From positions 1 to 64,000 of the forward strand of contig DAOLDB010000017.1 of NCBI GenBank assembly GCA_035327565.1: 64,000 bases of DNA, written 5' to 3'. How positions within the stretch are numbered: the stretch's first letter is position 1; every line of letters starts with the position of its first letter. A program made the translations under genes and the position numbers. The notes beneath the pieces were generated by a model, which saw only the letters and a list, made by a program, of their open reading frames with translations, made no database searches and was not told where the DNA came from. Shown here piece by piece: positions 28,078-36,988 of this stretch. This DNA is from JABDLO01 sp035327565. Lineage in GTDB: Bacteria; Bacteroidota; Bacteroidia; Chitinophagales; Saprospiraceae.

Positions 28078-28458
28078 CTATTGCTGTCTGGCTAATTTGG
28101 TTAAAAAATAAGTTTCAAACAAAGTAAAAAGAAAGTAGATGAATACAAAAGGCAAAATGAATAACTTATCATAGGGTTGCTTAATCCAATAATAAATGAT
28201 AACAATTAGCACTGAGGCAAATAGCTTGATCATCAAATTGTACATTATCAATCTTGTAAATGCATTGGCATCTTTGGATTGGGCGCTTTTTTTTCCCCAT
28301 CTGTAGATCATCAGGCTCAATATCACAAAAAATGCAAATCCTATCCAACCCAATGCCATATGTTCAACATTAGGAAGGTAATTCGAAAAAAACACCAGTC
28401 CTGTTATTGCCAAAACAGAAACCAATAACCATTGCCTGAAGAAAAAACTCCATTCCAT
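28078..28458 (-). CDS. Putative AtpI-like four-TM membrane protein
   Basis: 126 residues with four hydrophobic helices. Its size, topology and position just after AtpZ fit the poorly conserved AtpI / ATP synthase subunit I group in Bacteroidota, which assist F0 c-ring assembly; this is inferred from context more than from sequence. Its ATG overlaps the AtpZ stop in a TAATG arrangement, showing translational coupling. The F1F0 genes themselves are not in the window. Confidence 0.65.
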   Translation of the reverse strand: MEWSFFFRQWLLVSVLAITGLVFFSNYLPNVEHMALGWIGFAFFVILSLMIYRWGKKSAQSKDANAFTRLIMYNLMIKLFASVLIVIIYYWIKQPYDKLFILPFVFIYFLFTLFETYFLTKLARQQ

Positions 28459-28673
28459 TACAATTCTTTCAGAAGCTTAATCATAAAACCCAAAAATACC
28501 AAAATAATAAAAATGGCTGTCAGGTACGTTTTGTCCCACCCAGCCACTTTATCGAGTTGGCCACCTAAATATCCAGCAATGGCCATGGTCAAAAAGAGTT
28601 GGAAAGCAAATCCGATATACTTCATGTGGGTAGCATCTTTTCGCTTTCCTTTTTGATGGTGTTCTTTTTTCAT
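28458..28673 (-). CDS. AtpZ/AtpI-family small membrane protein
   Basis: 71 residues: a charged His/Lys-rich N-terminus and two TM helices (YIGFAFQLFLTMAIAGYLGG and YLTAIFIILVFLGFMI) with the GGQLD motif between them, diagnostic of the AtpZ (F0F1-ATPase gene 1) family. It is thought to help ATP synthase assembly or Mg transport. Its start overlaps the bactofilin stop by 4 bp (ATGA) and its stop overlaps the next start by 1 bp. Confidence 0.85.
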   Translation of the reverse strand: MKKEHHQKGKRKDATHMKYIGFAFQLFLTMAIAGYLGGQLDKVAGWDKTYLTAIFIILVFLGFMIKLLKEL

Positions 28674-29131
28674 TTGGCACTACTCAGTACCGGCTTTTTC
28701 TCTGTCTGGTTTTGAGATATTTTTTCAACAAAAGATTTAACTTTCTGGCCTCCCATGTTGCAGGAAACATTAAATATGGCACCGGGCTGCACCACTAGTT
28801 TGCCTGTATTGACATCCCCTTCAATTTTAGCCGTTTCTCTGACATTCAATACTTCAACGACTTCAATTACTCCGTTAAAGGTACCTTCAATCACAGCATT
28901 CTGGCAGTGTATGTCGCCTTCTACTTTCCCTCCAGGTCCAATAATTACTCGACCTTTGCATTGAAGCGTCCCCACCAACTCACCATCAATCCGAATATCA
29001 CTGGCGGCAAAAAGCTTACCTTCAACTTTTGTCTCTGCCACCAAACTGTTGATTGCTCCTCCAGACATAGAACCTGAATTGATAGGAGCTGATACTGCAG
29101 GCACTTTTTCATCTTTTTTGTTACCGAACAT
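28670..29131 (-). CDS. Bactofilin (polymer-forming cytoskeletal protein)
   Basis: Self-assembling cytoskeletal scaffold protein, 153 residues. The central beta-helical DUF583 core (about 30-125) has the expected short repeats: GKLFAASDIRIDGELVGTL, GRVIIGPGGKVEGDIHC, AVIEGTFNGVIEV, AKIEGDVNTGKLVV. The tails are disordered. It is the first gene of the operon ending in the carrier protein. In related Bacteroidota bactofilin-AtpZ-AtpI gene strings lead into the ATP synthase operon, while here the string ends with BCCP. Confidence 0.92.
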   Translation of the reverse strand: MFGNKKDEKVPAVSAPINSGSMSGGAINSLVAETKVEGKLFAASDIRIDGELVGTLQCKGRVIIGPGGKVEGDIHCQNAVIEGTFNGVIEVVEVLNVRETAKIEGDVNTGKLVVQPGAIFNVSCNMGGQKVKSFVEKISQNQTEKKPVLSSAK

Positions 29132-29283
29132 AGTTATTTTGTCTTTATTAAGGTTAATGAAACATATGGAAAACTACATAGGTGTAGAATCAGTGGAGAT
29201 TATTGGATATGTCTATGTTCGGTTAAAGATAAATATATTCTACAAAAAGAACTGCCTGTAATTCAGAAAATCAATGTTTTTTT

Positions 29284-30039
29284 TTAAAACTCAGGTCTAT
29301 AAGGATATGCCTCCGTGTATGGTGACCAATACTCATACAAAGGATCACCCTTCGAGCTCATCCCCATATGATGCCATCGACCATCTACCAACCGGTATCC
29401 AAACTCGAGAGAAGCCCCGACCCGGTTGTTGTCTCTGGAGAAAAATTTTATATTCTCTGTATATTTATCAAATTGTGCAGTATAAATGCCTCCTCCGGTG
29501 CCAAAGAATTCAGCTGTTTCTGAATTAAATGCAACCCATTGGAAGTGCCCTCCGCTTAATATTTTAATCGTCCTTCTTGCCCCAGGAGTGTATTCCTGAG
29601 ATTCCCCGCTGTCGGCTACTCTACCCGTGAAAACCCAATGACCGGTAAGATCGTCCGTGTGGTTACTTATCCTTTCCCATTTTTCATCCATTGAATTTCC
29701 GTTAACTTCTCCAAACATTCGAAAACGGTCATCATTGTGTTCAAAGGAATAAGAAACATTTTTGCCCGTCAATTCTGGTAGCGGGGTGAAGAAATCTATA
29801 TGCTCAATATACTGATTATCCTTAAATGTATAGGGTCCTCCTCCGGCACTGATAAACTCACCACTTTCACTCTTTCGGGCACTAAATACAAAGTAACCGT
29901 CCTGATAAATTTTAATATACTCCTGATCGGTCACAAGCTTGCCGTTTTGCTCTACCAACTTCCAGGCACCATTCATTTTATCATGATCTGAAAACAGGCT
30001 AAAATTAAACAGGAAAACCAATGTTAAAATGTGCAGCAT
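29284..30039 (-). CDS. Secreted protein with two lipocalin-like repeats
   Basis: Signal peptide-like start (MLHILTLVFLFNFSLFSDH). The mature protein is an internal duplication: each half has a GxWxxxx opening (NGAWKLVEQNG; GHWVFTGRVAD), an IKIYQDGYFVF / IKILSGGHFQWV strand, a FISAGGGPYTF / FFGTGGGIYTA turn and a YIEHIDFF / YTENIKFF strand. The pattern is lipocalin-like in Bacteroidota proteins annotated as membrane or secreted. The second half has the additional RWHHMGMSSKGDPLYEYWSPY ending. Ligand unknown. Positioned between bactofilin and DUF5777 genes, same strand, with independent spacing on both sides. Confidence 0.75.
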   Translation of the reverse strand: MLHILTLVFLFNFSLFSDHDKMNGAWKLVEQNGKLVTDQEYIKIYQDGYFVFSARKSESGEFISAGGGPYTFKDNQYIEHIDFFTPLPELTGKNVSYSFEHNDDRFRMFGEVNGNSMDEKWERISNHTDDLTGHWVFTGRVADSGESQEYTPGARRTIKILSGGHFQWVAFNSETAEFFGTGGGIYTAQFDKYTENIKFFSRDNNRVGASLEFGYRLVDGRWHHMGMSSKGDPLYEYWSPYTEAYPYRPEF

Positions 30040-30133
30040 GACAATAATTTTTTAGGTTATGAATTGCTATTCATTTTATTAAATCACACCGAACAGGAAA
30101 TTGTTCAACCCGACAATATCTTACATGAGATTT

Positions 30134-31024
30134 TTAAGGATTTATTTTTAGCTTTTTGGATAGAGTGAAACCTACTCTGAATTCCCCTTCTCTCCAGTTG
30201 CTTGTGGTGTAGGGAAGAAAATCAGTTTCAAATATTCCTCTGGCATTGGTAATATTAACCTGGAGGATATCTCCATCGTTGGTTTTGACTTCAATTCCGG
30301 CACCAATGGCAGGATAATATCCATTATTTGAATTTCGTGAATCGGACATAATATAATTTCCATCGACCAAAAGACCAATGTTTTGGGTTAAATGCAATTT
30401 AAATGCACCACCAACATTAAACAAATCATTTTCATCGTCAAACAATACTATACTTCTGTAAGTGTAACCACCATGAAACTGAAAAGATACCAGGTCATTA
30501 AAATTACGGGCAAGCATTATGGATGCATGGTAGGCCAATCTGTGTTGAAAAGTTTCAATGAAACTGCCTTCCGGATTCCCGGAGTCCATAGTAGACAAAC
30601 TACCCAATCCGTAGATGGCGGCACTCAGAGGAATATTGCTATTATTCTGGGATAATAATTTGATTTTAACCGAAGCATGTACATTTTGCCTCAACAACCC
30701 GGTTCCTTTGGATGCGAATGCTCCCAATGTGATATCATCTGTAATACCATACTCGGCACCGGCTGCTATATCTGCAATACGGTCCATACCAAAAAATGAG
30801 GACCATCCCCCTTCATTGCTTGCAATATCACCAAAGCGGAAGGAAGCTCTCAAATCCAACATACCCTTTCTCAGCGTTTCTGTCGACTGAACTGTAACTA
30901 CTCGTGAATCATTAAAAACACTTCCCAACTCCCTTGCAATGGATACAGTATCTGTATCCTGTTCCTGTGCATTTAAATATACAAACGCAGTGAAAATCAG
31001 GAAGGGAATGATTATTATTCTCAT
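30134..31024 (-). CDS. DUF5777-family outer-membrane beta-barrel protein
   Basis: Signal peptide (MRIIIIPFLIFTAFVYLNAQ) and about 275 residues of alternating amphipathic strands ending in FRVGFTLSKKLKI, consistent with a small barrel. The LRKGMLDLRASFRFGDIAS segment and GGAFKLHLTQNIGLLVDGNY are typical of DUF5777, found in Bacteroidota often near c-type cytochrome or YceI genes; neither is adjacent here. Function unknown. A perfect -7 box lies upstream. Confidence 0.8.
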   Translation of the reverse strand: MRIIIIPFLIFTAFVYLNAQEQDTDTVSIARELGSVFNDSRVVTVQSTETLRKGMLDLRASFRFGDIASNEGGWSSFFGMDRIADIAAGAEYGITDDITLGAFASKGTGLLRQNVHASVKIKLLSQNNSNIPLSAAIYGLGSLSTMDSGNPEGSFIETFQHRLAYHASIMLARNFNDLVSFQFHGGYTYRSIVLFDDENDLFNVGGAFKLHLTQNIGLLVDGNYIMSDSRNSNNGYYPAIGAGIEVKTNDGDILQVNITNARGIFETDFLPYTTSNWREGEFRVGFTLSKKLKINP

Positions 31025-31060
31025 TTTGTTTATATTTAATTCATAAATACTTTAAATAGG

Positions 31061-31068
31061 CAAAATTA
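31061..31068 (-). promoter_or_regulatory. -7 box of the DUF5777 gene
   Basis: TAATTTTG on the minus strand, 36 bp before the ATG at 31024. A TTTG element exists about 15 bp further upstream, closer than optimal. Confidence 0.45.
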
Positions 31069-31154
31069 ATACAATTCGCGAAACAAAAAATTAGATTCTC
31101 TCTAATAATAAAATGGAAAGAAATGAAAACAATTTTGACATTCCTGCTCTTTTA

Positions 31155-31187
31155 TTGAATTAAGGAAGACATTTATAATTAAAATTG
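31155..31187 (+). promoter_or_regulatory. Possible promoter of the bacilliredoxin gene
   Basis: TTG at 31155-31157, 22 bp, then TAAAATTG at 31180-31187 (one mismatch to TAnnTTTG), 20 bp before the ATG. Confidence 0.3.
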
Positions 31188-31207
31188 ACCCATAAAATAA
31201 AAATGAT

Positions 31208-31621
31208 ATGTATCCACTTGAATTAGTAAAACCCATGGCCAAAGACCTGACTGATTTTGGGTTTAATGCCCTCCAAACTCCTGAAGAAGTTATCAATGTT
31301 CTGGAAAATACAAAAGGCACTATACTTCTTGTTGTTAATTCGGTATGTGGTTGTGCTGCTGCAAATGCGCGCCCTGCAGCTAAACTTTCCCTTCAAAATG
31401 ATAAAAAACCAAACGCTCTGTTTACAGTTTTTGCCGGGGTCGACAGAGATGCCACAGAAAAGGCAAGGGAATATTTACTTCCATACCCGCCATCTTCTCC
31501 TTCCATTGCATTGTTTAAGGATGGGAATCTGGTACATATGATCGAACGACATCATATTGAAGGGAGGCCGGCTTCCATGATTGCTCAGAATCTGATTCAA
31601 GCCTACAATGCTTATTGCTAA
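31208..31621 (+). CDS. BrxA/BrxB-family bacilliredoxin
   Basis: Thioredoxin-fold protein of 137 residues. The redox site is the CGC-type motif in VNSVCGCAAANARPA, as in YphP/YqiW. In Firmicutes these remove bacillithiol from proteins; in Bacteroidota, some of which make bacillithiol, the same role is plausible (inference). ATG 31208. Its stop overlaps the convergent SdrD-repeat gene by 4 bp, leaving no room for a separate terminator between the genes. Confidence 0.92.
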   Translation: MYPLELVKPMAKDLTDFGFNALQTPEEVINVLENTKGTILLVVNSVCGCAAANARPAAKLSLQNDKKPNALFTVFAGVDRDATEKAREYLLPYPPSSPSIALFKDGNLVHMIERHHIEGRPASMIAQNLIQAYNAYC

Positions 31622-34600
31622 TAAACCTTAACCATGCGGGCAACAGACACTTCATTATTGTTTATAGCCCTTATGAAATAAGTACCGGGAAGATATCGTC
31701 CTGTTTCCAGTCTTAATGGGTCATGGACGCCATATTGTACTTTAATTTCTTTTAGTACTTTTCCTTGTGTATCCAAAACCTGCATGAAAACAGGACCTTT
31801 AGCATGATCAAAAGTAACAAATGTATATTCCGACACCAGATTAGGAGTAAGTGAGATTTCAAACGGAGGTTTCAATGAATCATCCAGGGGTGAAATTATC
31901 CACTCTAATTCGAAAAGTGACTGATTTAATAAAATCTTTTTGGATACTTCTTTCCACTGGAAAGAATGATTGGGAGAGATTTTTAAATGGTAATTACCTG
32001 GTTTAAGGCCATTAAATATAAATTTACCATATTCATCTACCTGTATGCCTTGCAAATATTGCATTTCATGATCGTATAACTCTAAATAAATGCTTGTAAA
32101 ATCAACGGTTAAAAATGATCTGTTATCAGGTTGTTGCCAGCTCATTTTGCCTAAAATAATTGCTTGAGTATCGGGCTTAATTTCGTGCTCCGCACTTATT
32201 AAACTAAAGTATTCTGAAGGGGAAGTGTCTGTAATGAATGCATTTTGACTATCATAAGATTTATCTCGCCCTGAAGCCATATCACTTTGCAGAATCAATC
32301 CTGCATTTATTCCCATTGTATCGCGGTCAAGAATAAATAATGAAGTCGTAAGAGGTCCTTTTTCATTAGTAATATCAGAATTCAATAGTGGATCATCACC
32401 TATCAGTGGAATGGTTGCTTCAAATCCCGGTCCTGGCCTGAATTCCAGGTAATAAATGCCATTAGGAACAGTAGAAAAACGGTAGGCACCTTCCAAATGA
32501 CCTATAGTCATAGTATTAGTTCTTCCAATTTCAAGTCCTGTAGCATCCTTTATCAAAACCAATACACCATTGAGACCGTTTTCTTCCATCTGACGGGTAC
32601 CATCTTCATTCTCATCCAGCCATACCATACCTGATAAAGAATTCAGGCGAAGCAAGCCCGCATTGATGTGTGTTGTATTTCCGGGAAATTCAAACGTATA
32701 AGTAGTATTAAATCCATTTTCTTCCGTTACATCAGAATCTATTGTATCATCGTTTCCAACTTTAGGCATAGTAAATATGAAGGAAGGATCTGGAAGAAAT
32801 GATAAGTAATAAAATCCTTCATCTATATCCCTGAACTCATACCTGCCGCTCTTTCCATCCAAAGTGGAAGTTTCAGTCCTTGCCACTTCTGTATGGTTTG
32901 TCGTAAATAATATTACCGTAACGCCATTTTCCCCTTCTTCTTCTTCATCCAGTATTCCATTACCATTGCTATCCATCCATACCCTTCCTGAAATGCGCGG
33001 AATATCCTCAACAAATCCCCCATTTAAGTATAATACATCCTCTCCTGAAACCTCAAAAAGGGAACTAGAAAACAGACTGAAATCTCCTGTCAATACTGAG
33101 ATTATATCTTTCTGATTACCGACATTGGGGAGGGTCGGTGCCAAACCGGGACCAGGGTCCATTTGAATAAAATACCTGCCCGGTAAAACTTTATCGAACT
33201 GAAATGCACCGTTTATCCCGGTTTGAGTTTCTAACAACAAATCACCATTTTCACTGAAAAGACCTACTAATACATCTTCCAATAAAGGTTCATTCTCCTC
33301 TTTCAATCCATTTTGATTTTCATCCAGCCAGGTAAGACCAGATAAGTTAGCTGTGCGAATTACCCCTCCATTTATAATGTGTGGGTATTCATCTGGCACT
33401 TTAAATTCCTGAGTGGTGAATGGGCCATTTGCGTCAGTGATTTTTGAATGAATGGCGGGATCACCACCTATTAATGCTTGAGTGATGATGTAGTTTTCAC
33501 CCAAACCAAAAGATAAATAATAGGTACCAAAAGGGATACGTTCAAAAACATATCGCCCATCTGAAATTCCATCATTTAAAGTAGTTGTAGCAGCGAATAC
33601 TGTTCCATCCAAATGATGCAATAGCACTTCCACCTCGTTTAAACCGGACTCCTCAGCTTCAAGTAATCCATTCTGGTTAATGTCAAACCATAGAATTCCC
33701 GTTATTTCTCTTACCCCGATGAATCCTGCATCCTTATTAATTAACCACTCCCCTTCCTTCAATTCAAAAATGGTGGAAGTGCCAAAACCATTTTCCCGGA
33801 TAAAAACATTGTCTACTCCATCCCCGAATTTGGTAAGCTCTAATGTATCAGGAATAGTAATTTCAAGTGTATAAAAACCGGCGGGTATGGACTGAAAGTA
33901 ATAAATACCTGACGAGTCTGATATCATGGCTTCCACCAGCACTCCTTCAATATCTTTCAGATTGATTTCTATCCCTTGTAATAGAGGTTCATCAATTTGT
34001 TTGACCCCATCTCCATTTATATCCTCCCATACAGTTCCACTAATATCACCTCCCGGCAACATAAACCCTCCATTGATGTCATCTAAGTTTTCCCCTGGAT
34101 TCACCTTGAAGATTTCCGTGATAAAAGGAGGATCGACAGTCACAATGGAAGATACCTGTCCAGGTTGTCCTTCTATCCTGTTTGCAGGTATAAAAGATTG
34201 ATCGGGCAAAAACTCTATAAAATATTCACCGGGAAAAACCCGGGAAAAAGAATATTTGCCCTCATTTAATGGTGATACTGCGTTACCGCTGAATACTTCA
34301 TCTACCAAAATATTGTCTTCTGTAAATAAAAATACACTAACTTCGGGGAGAGCAGAATCTTCTGAATCAAACAAACCATTTCTATTTCGATCCAGCCAAA
34401 CCAAACCGGATATAGATGCCGGTCTTACATAACCCGCGTTCCAACCATCACTTTCCTCGCCTGGCATTAAATGGATTTGCGGAGAGATTCCCTGGTCATT
34501 CACTACCGAGTTCATTGCCGCTCCAATATCCGGTAGGGTAAAAAAGTCATTTTCAGGGTTATCAAACTGAACTTGGTATGTTCCAGGTTGCAAAAATTGA

Positions 34601-36660
34601 AACTGAAAACTCCCACTTCCATCCGTTAAAACAGAATCTATCGCCGATCCATCTTGATTGAATAATTTTACTTTGATTCCCAATCTGCCAGGCTCTCCTC
34701 CATCAATGATTCCATTGGCATTTTCATCATACCAAGCCAGACCGGAGAGGGATGAAAGTTTAGAAATAAAGCCAAAATCTATGTCAAAACGCATCTCTCC
34801 TGATAAAATGAGGACTGGGGCAGACATTACAAATAATTCGTTTTCAATTCCATCAGAATCAATCAAACTATCTTGCCCGGCCTGGGTTACAGTAGCTTCG
34901 AAATCATCCGGAATAGCAACTTTTATACTCCAGATACCAGGATCTGCAATAAATTGGTAAAATCCGTTTTCATCTGACTGAGTATCAAAAACTTCACTGC
35001 CTGTTTCATCAATTAAATATATATCAACACCATGAAGCCCAGGTTCTCCATCGTCCTGTATTCCATTACGGTTGAGATCATGCCAAATGAAATCACCTAT
35101 TACTCCTTTCTTAAAAAAACCACCATTCAATACAGGAAAGGGACCATCTGCCGGACAATACCATTTCGTCCTGAAATTCGATTGTACTAAACTGGCAACT
35201 TCAGGCTGATCTGCCATGAAAACAGTCGGATAAAATCCATCGGGAAGAACAAACTCCACAGCATATGTATGACTCTTTAAGTGATCAAATACATATCCTC
35301 CCTGAATATTGGTTACGGTTTCGGTCAATAGCCCTTCCGGTGTTAGTAAGCGTACGGTAATACCCTGGATAGGTGGCTCCCCTTCTTCCCACAACCCGTT
35401 GGCATTTATATCTTCCCAAACCGATCCCTCAATTGATAACCTTGAAGTTAACCCTATATCTATATCTGGTCTGCTTGTATATTCAACTGTAAATAAATCA
35501 CTGGTACCCATTCCCATTGCTCCGGTTATTACACTGTTGATATTTGGATGAGGTTCTAAAGCCGAAGTGAATAAAAACTCTTCAGGAAGTTCCACTTTAA
35601 TAAAATACTTACCCGGAGCAATCGATTGAAAACTATATTTTCCATCCAGATCACTGATGGTAGATTTCAATAATTGCCCCTTTTCGTTGAACAATTGGAT
35701 ACCTACCCCCGGAATACCCATTTCGTTAGCATCCTGAATTCCATTGGCATTTTTATCATTCCACACAAAATCTCCAATGGAAAGTGGAGTACAAGTATCT
35801 AATATGAAAGAGGTACAAAACTGCTGTACTTGTGCATTTTTCCCGGTAATATCGATACAGATTTCGTGAGATCCCGGTTTTGCATTCACATTGCGAATGT
35901 GAATTACATTTAAGGCCAAACTGGGAGAAACCAACCTATACCCAGATGGAATTTTCCAATGGTAGGAAGCATGGGAATGATGCTGTAATTGGACGAATGA
36001 CGCCATTTCATTCGGACAAATTCGATAAGGTTCTCTATATTTTATTCGAATACTCAGATTACGGATGATTGCATTAAAAGATTCTTCAGACAGATTGTTG
36101 CTCAATTGGATCGCTACACCAAATTGAGGAGAATTTACCATTGCCGCATCAGCTGAAATCCCCCACTTTGAAAGCTTTCCTCCGTAGGACCACTTTCTGT
36201 TGCCTTGCATTGACCACTCATTCTTACTATTAGACTTTCCGGCCTGATTCAAACCAATGACTTTGCCATCCATTCCAGTCAATGAAATCAGGACTTCATT
36301 AACACAGCCTTTTCCCTCAGAGCGTCCATCCAACCCAACAATGATCTCTTCAATCTCGGAACCCTGAGGAACAGTAAATCCAAAATTATATGCCCTCATC
36401 GTTTGGCCGGTTTTAAACGCTTCAAGAAAGAGTGATGCTTCCCCCACTTCCCTGAATGTAAGAGACTGTATACCACTCCAGTGAAAGAAATAATCAAATG
36501 GTGTCTGCGAAACACTGGCGGGCTGTCTTGTGATTTCCTTTACCGAGACATTTGATACAGGTATAGGGCCTCCATTTTGGATAGGCTGAGCATGAAGAAA
36601 TTGTTGAATGAAAAAAATACAAAGACTGGCTGCAAAATCACTGATTCTGATGCTATTCAT
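31618..36660 (-). CDS. Giant secreted protein with ten SdrD_B-like repeats and a T9SS tail
   Basis: 1680 residues. Signal peptide about 1-25 (ends FLHAQ). The N-terminal non-repetitive region (about 30-290) has two beta-rich parts and a Cys-containing PKD-like stretch. Ten SdrD_B/Cna-B-type modules follow (about 294-1459), each near 117 residues and opening with a calcium-binding loop such as WNDKNANGIQDANE or WLDENQNGLKEENEP. One further Cna-B-like domain (about 1505-1585) precedes the C-terminal sorting domain (about 1600-1680: VLDTQGKVLKEIKV, LETGRYLPGTYFIRA), typical of T9SS type A cargo. It is likely a long cell-surface stalk or adhesin whose rigidity depends on calcium. It stands alone apart from its overlap with the bacilliredoxin gene. 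Confidence 0.9.
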   Translation of the reverse strand: MNSIRISDFAASLCIFFIQQFLHAQPIQNGGPIPVSNVSVKEITRQPASVSQTPFDYFFHWSGIQSLTFREVGEASLFLEAFKTGQTMRAYNFGFTVPQGSEIEEIIVGLDGRSEGKGCVNEVLISLTGMDGKVIGLNQAGKSNSKNEWSMQGNRKWSYGGKLSKWGISADAAMVNSPQFGVAIQLSNNLSEESFNAIIRNLSIRIKYREPYRICPNEMASFVQLQHHSHASYHWKIPSGYRLVSPSLALNVIHIRNVNAKPGSHEICIDITGKNAQVQQFCTSFILDTCTPLSIGDFVWNDKNANGIQDANEMGIPGVGIQLFNEKGQLLKSTISDLDGKYSFQSIAPGKYFIKVELPEEFLFTSALEPHPNINSVITGAMGMGTSDLFTVEYTSRPDIDIGLTSRLSIEGSVWEDINANGLWEEGEPPIQGITVRLLTPEGLLTETVTNIQGGYVFDHLKSHTYAVEFVLPDGFYPTVFMADQPEVASLVQSNFRTKWYCPADGPFPVLNGGFFKKGVIGDFIWHDLNRNGIQDDGEPGLHGVDIYLIDETGSEVFDTQSDENGFYQFIADPGIWSIKVAIPDDFEATVTQAGQDSLIDSDGIENELFVMSAPVLILSGEMRFDIDFGFISKLSSLSGLAWYDENANGIIDGGEPGRLGIKVKLFNQDGSAIDSVLTDGSGSFQFQFLQPGTYQVQFDNPENDFFTLPDIGAAMNSVVNDQGISPQIHLMPGEESDGWNAGYVRPASISGLVWLDRNRNGLFDSEDSALPEVSVFLFTEDNILVDEVFSGNAVSPLNEGKYSFSRVFPGEYFIEFLPDQSFIPANRIEGQPGQVSSIVTVDPPFITEIFKVNPGENLDDINGGFMLPGGDISGTVWEDINGDGVKQIDEPLLQGIEINLKDIEGVLVEAMISDSSGIYYFQSIPAGFYTLEITIPDTLELTKFGDGVDNVFIRENGFGTSTIFELKEGEWLINKDAGFIGVREITGILWFDINQNGLLEAEESGLNEVEVLLHHLDGTVFAATTTLNDGISDGRYVFERIPFGTYYLSFGLGENYIITQALIGGDPAIHSKITDANGPFTTQEFKVPDEYPHIINGGVIRTANLSGLTWLDENQNGLKEENEPLLEDVLVGLFSENGDLLLETQTGINGAFQFDKVLPGRYFIQMDPGPGLAPTLPNVGNQKDIISVLTGDFSLFSSSLFEVSGEDVLYLNGGFVEDIPRISGRVWMDSNGNGILDEEEEGENGVTVILFTTNHTEVARTETSTLDGKSGRYEFRDIDEGFYYLSFLPDPSFIFTMPKVGNDDTIDSDVTEENGFNTTYTFEFPGNTTHINAGLLRLNSLSGMVWLDENEDGTRQMEENGLNGVLVLIKDATGLEIGRTNTMTIGHLEGAYRFSTVPNGIYYLEFRPGPGFEATIPLIGDDPLLNSDITNEKGPLTTSLFILDRDTMGINAGLILQSDMASGRDKSYDSQNAFITDTSPSEYFSLISAEHEIKPDTQAIILGKMSWQQPDNRSFLTVDFTSIYLELYDHEMQYLQGIQVDEYGKFIFNGLKPGNYHLKISPNHSFQWKEVSKKILLNQSLFELEWIISPLDDSLKPPFEISLTPNLVSEYTFVTFDHAKGPVFMQVLDTQGKVLKEIKVQYGVHDPLRLETGRYLPGTYFIRAINNNEVSVARMVKVY
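32284..35781 (-). repeat. Ten tandem SdrD_B-like coding repeats
   Basis: About 3.5 kb made of ten divergent units of roughly 330-365 bp. Each encodes a (V/T)W-x-D-x-N-x-(N/D)-G opening, a GKYSFQ-like strand, a PGxYFIxx strand and a conserved closing INGGF-type segment. Divergence at DNA level is high, so the array is old. Confidence 0.85.
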
Positions 36661-36686
36661 TTCCCGACAGTTTTCTTATTTCAAAT

Positions 36687-36694
36687 CAAATATA
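36687..36694 (-). promoter_or_regulatory. -7 box of the SdrD-repeat gene
   Basis: TATATTTG on the minus strand, a perfect TAnnTTTG match 26 bp before the ATG. No TTG at -33; the upstream is almost pure A/T. Confidence 0.4.
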
Positions 36695-36988
36695 AAAATA
36701 ATATATTATAATAACATTATATGTTCTTTATATAATAAATATCTTTACAATATGTATTTCTAAGAAATGAGCACTCTAATCGATGATTCACCTGGGGATT
36801 AAAAAAAATGAATAATGAGTTGATTTTAACCTTGGCGATCAGGCCATCATTGGGTTAAAATATGGGGGATTAGGATATTTCAAAAAAGTATTAAAATACC
36901 TGGTGTTATCTGATGCTGATGATTTCTTCTCTTCGGTTTACCTGCCTTAATTGCATTATCTCTTAATACAAAAATAATTTCAGGCATC
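36695..36988. other. AT-rich intergenic region, glyA 3' side
   Basis: About 290 bp with no recognised gene, RNA or clear terminator for glyA. The region around 36695-36760 is nearly all A and T. Confidence 0.45.

Noticed and set aside
31618..36660. CRISPR or satellite-like repeat array
   Set aside because: The repeats are coding, about 350 bp long and diverged; no short direct repeats with unique spacers are seen.
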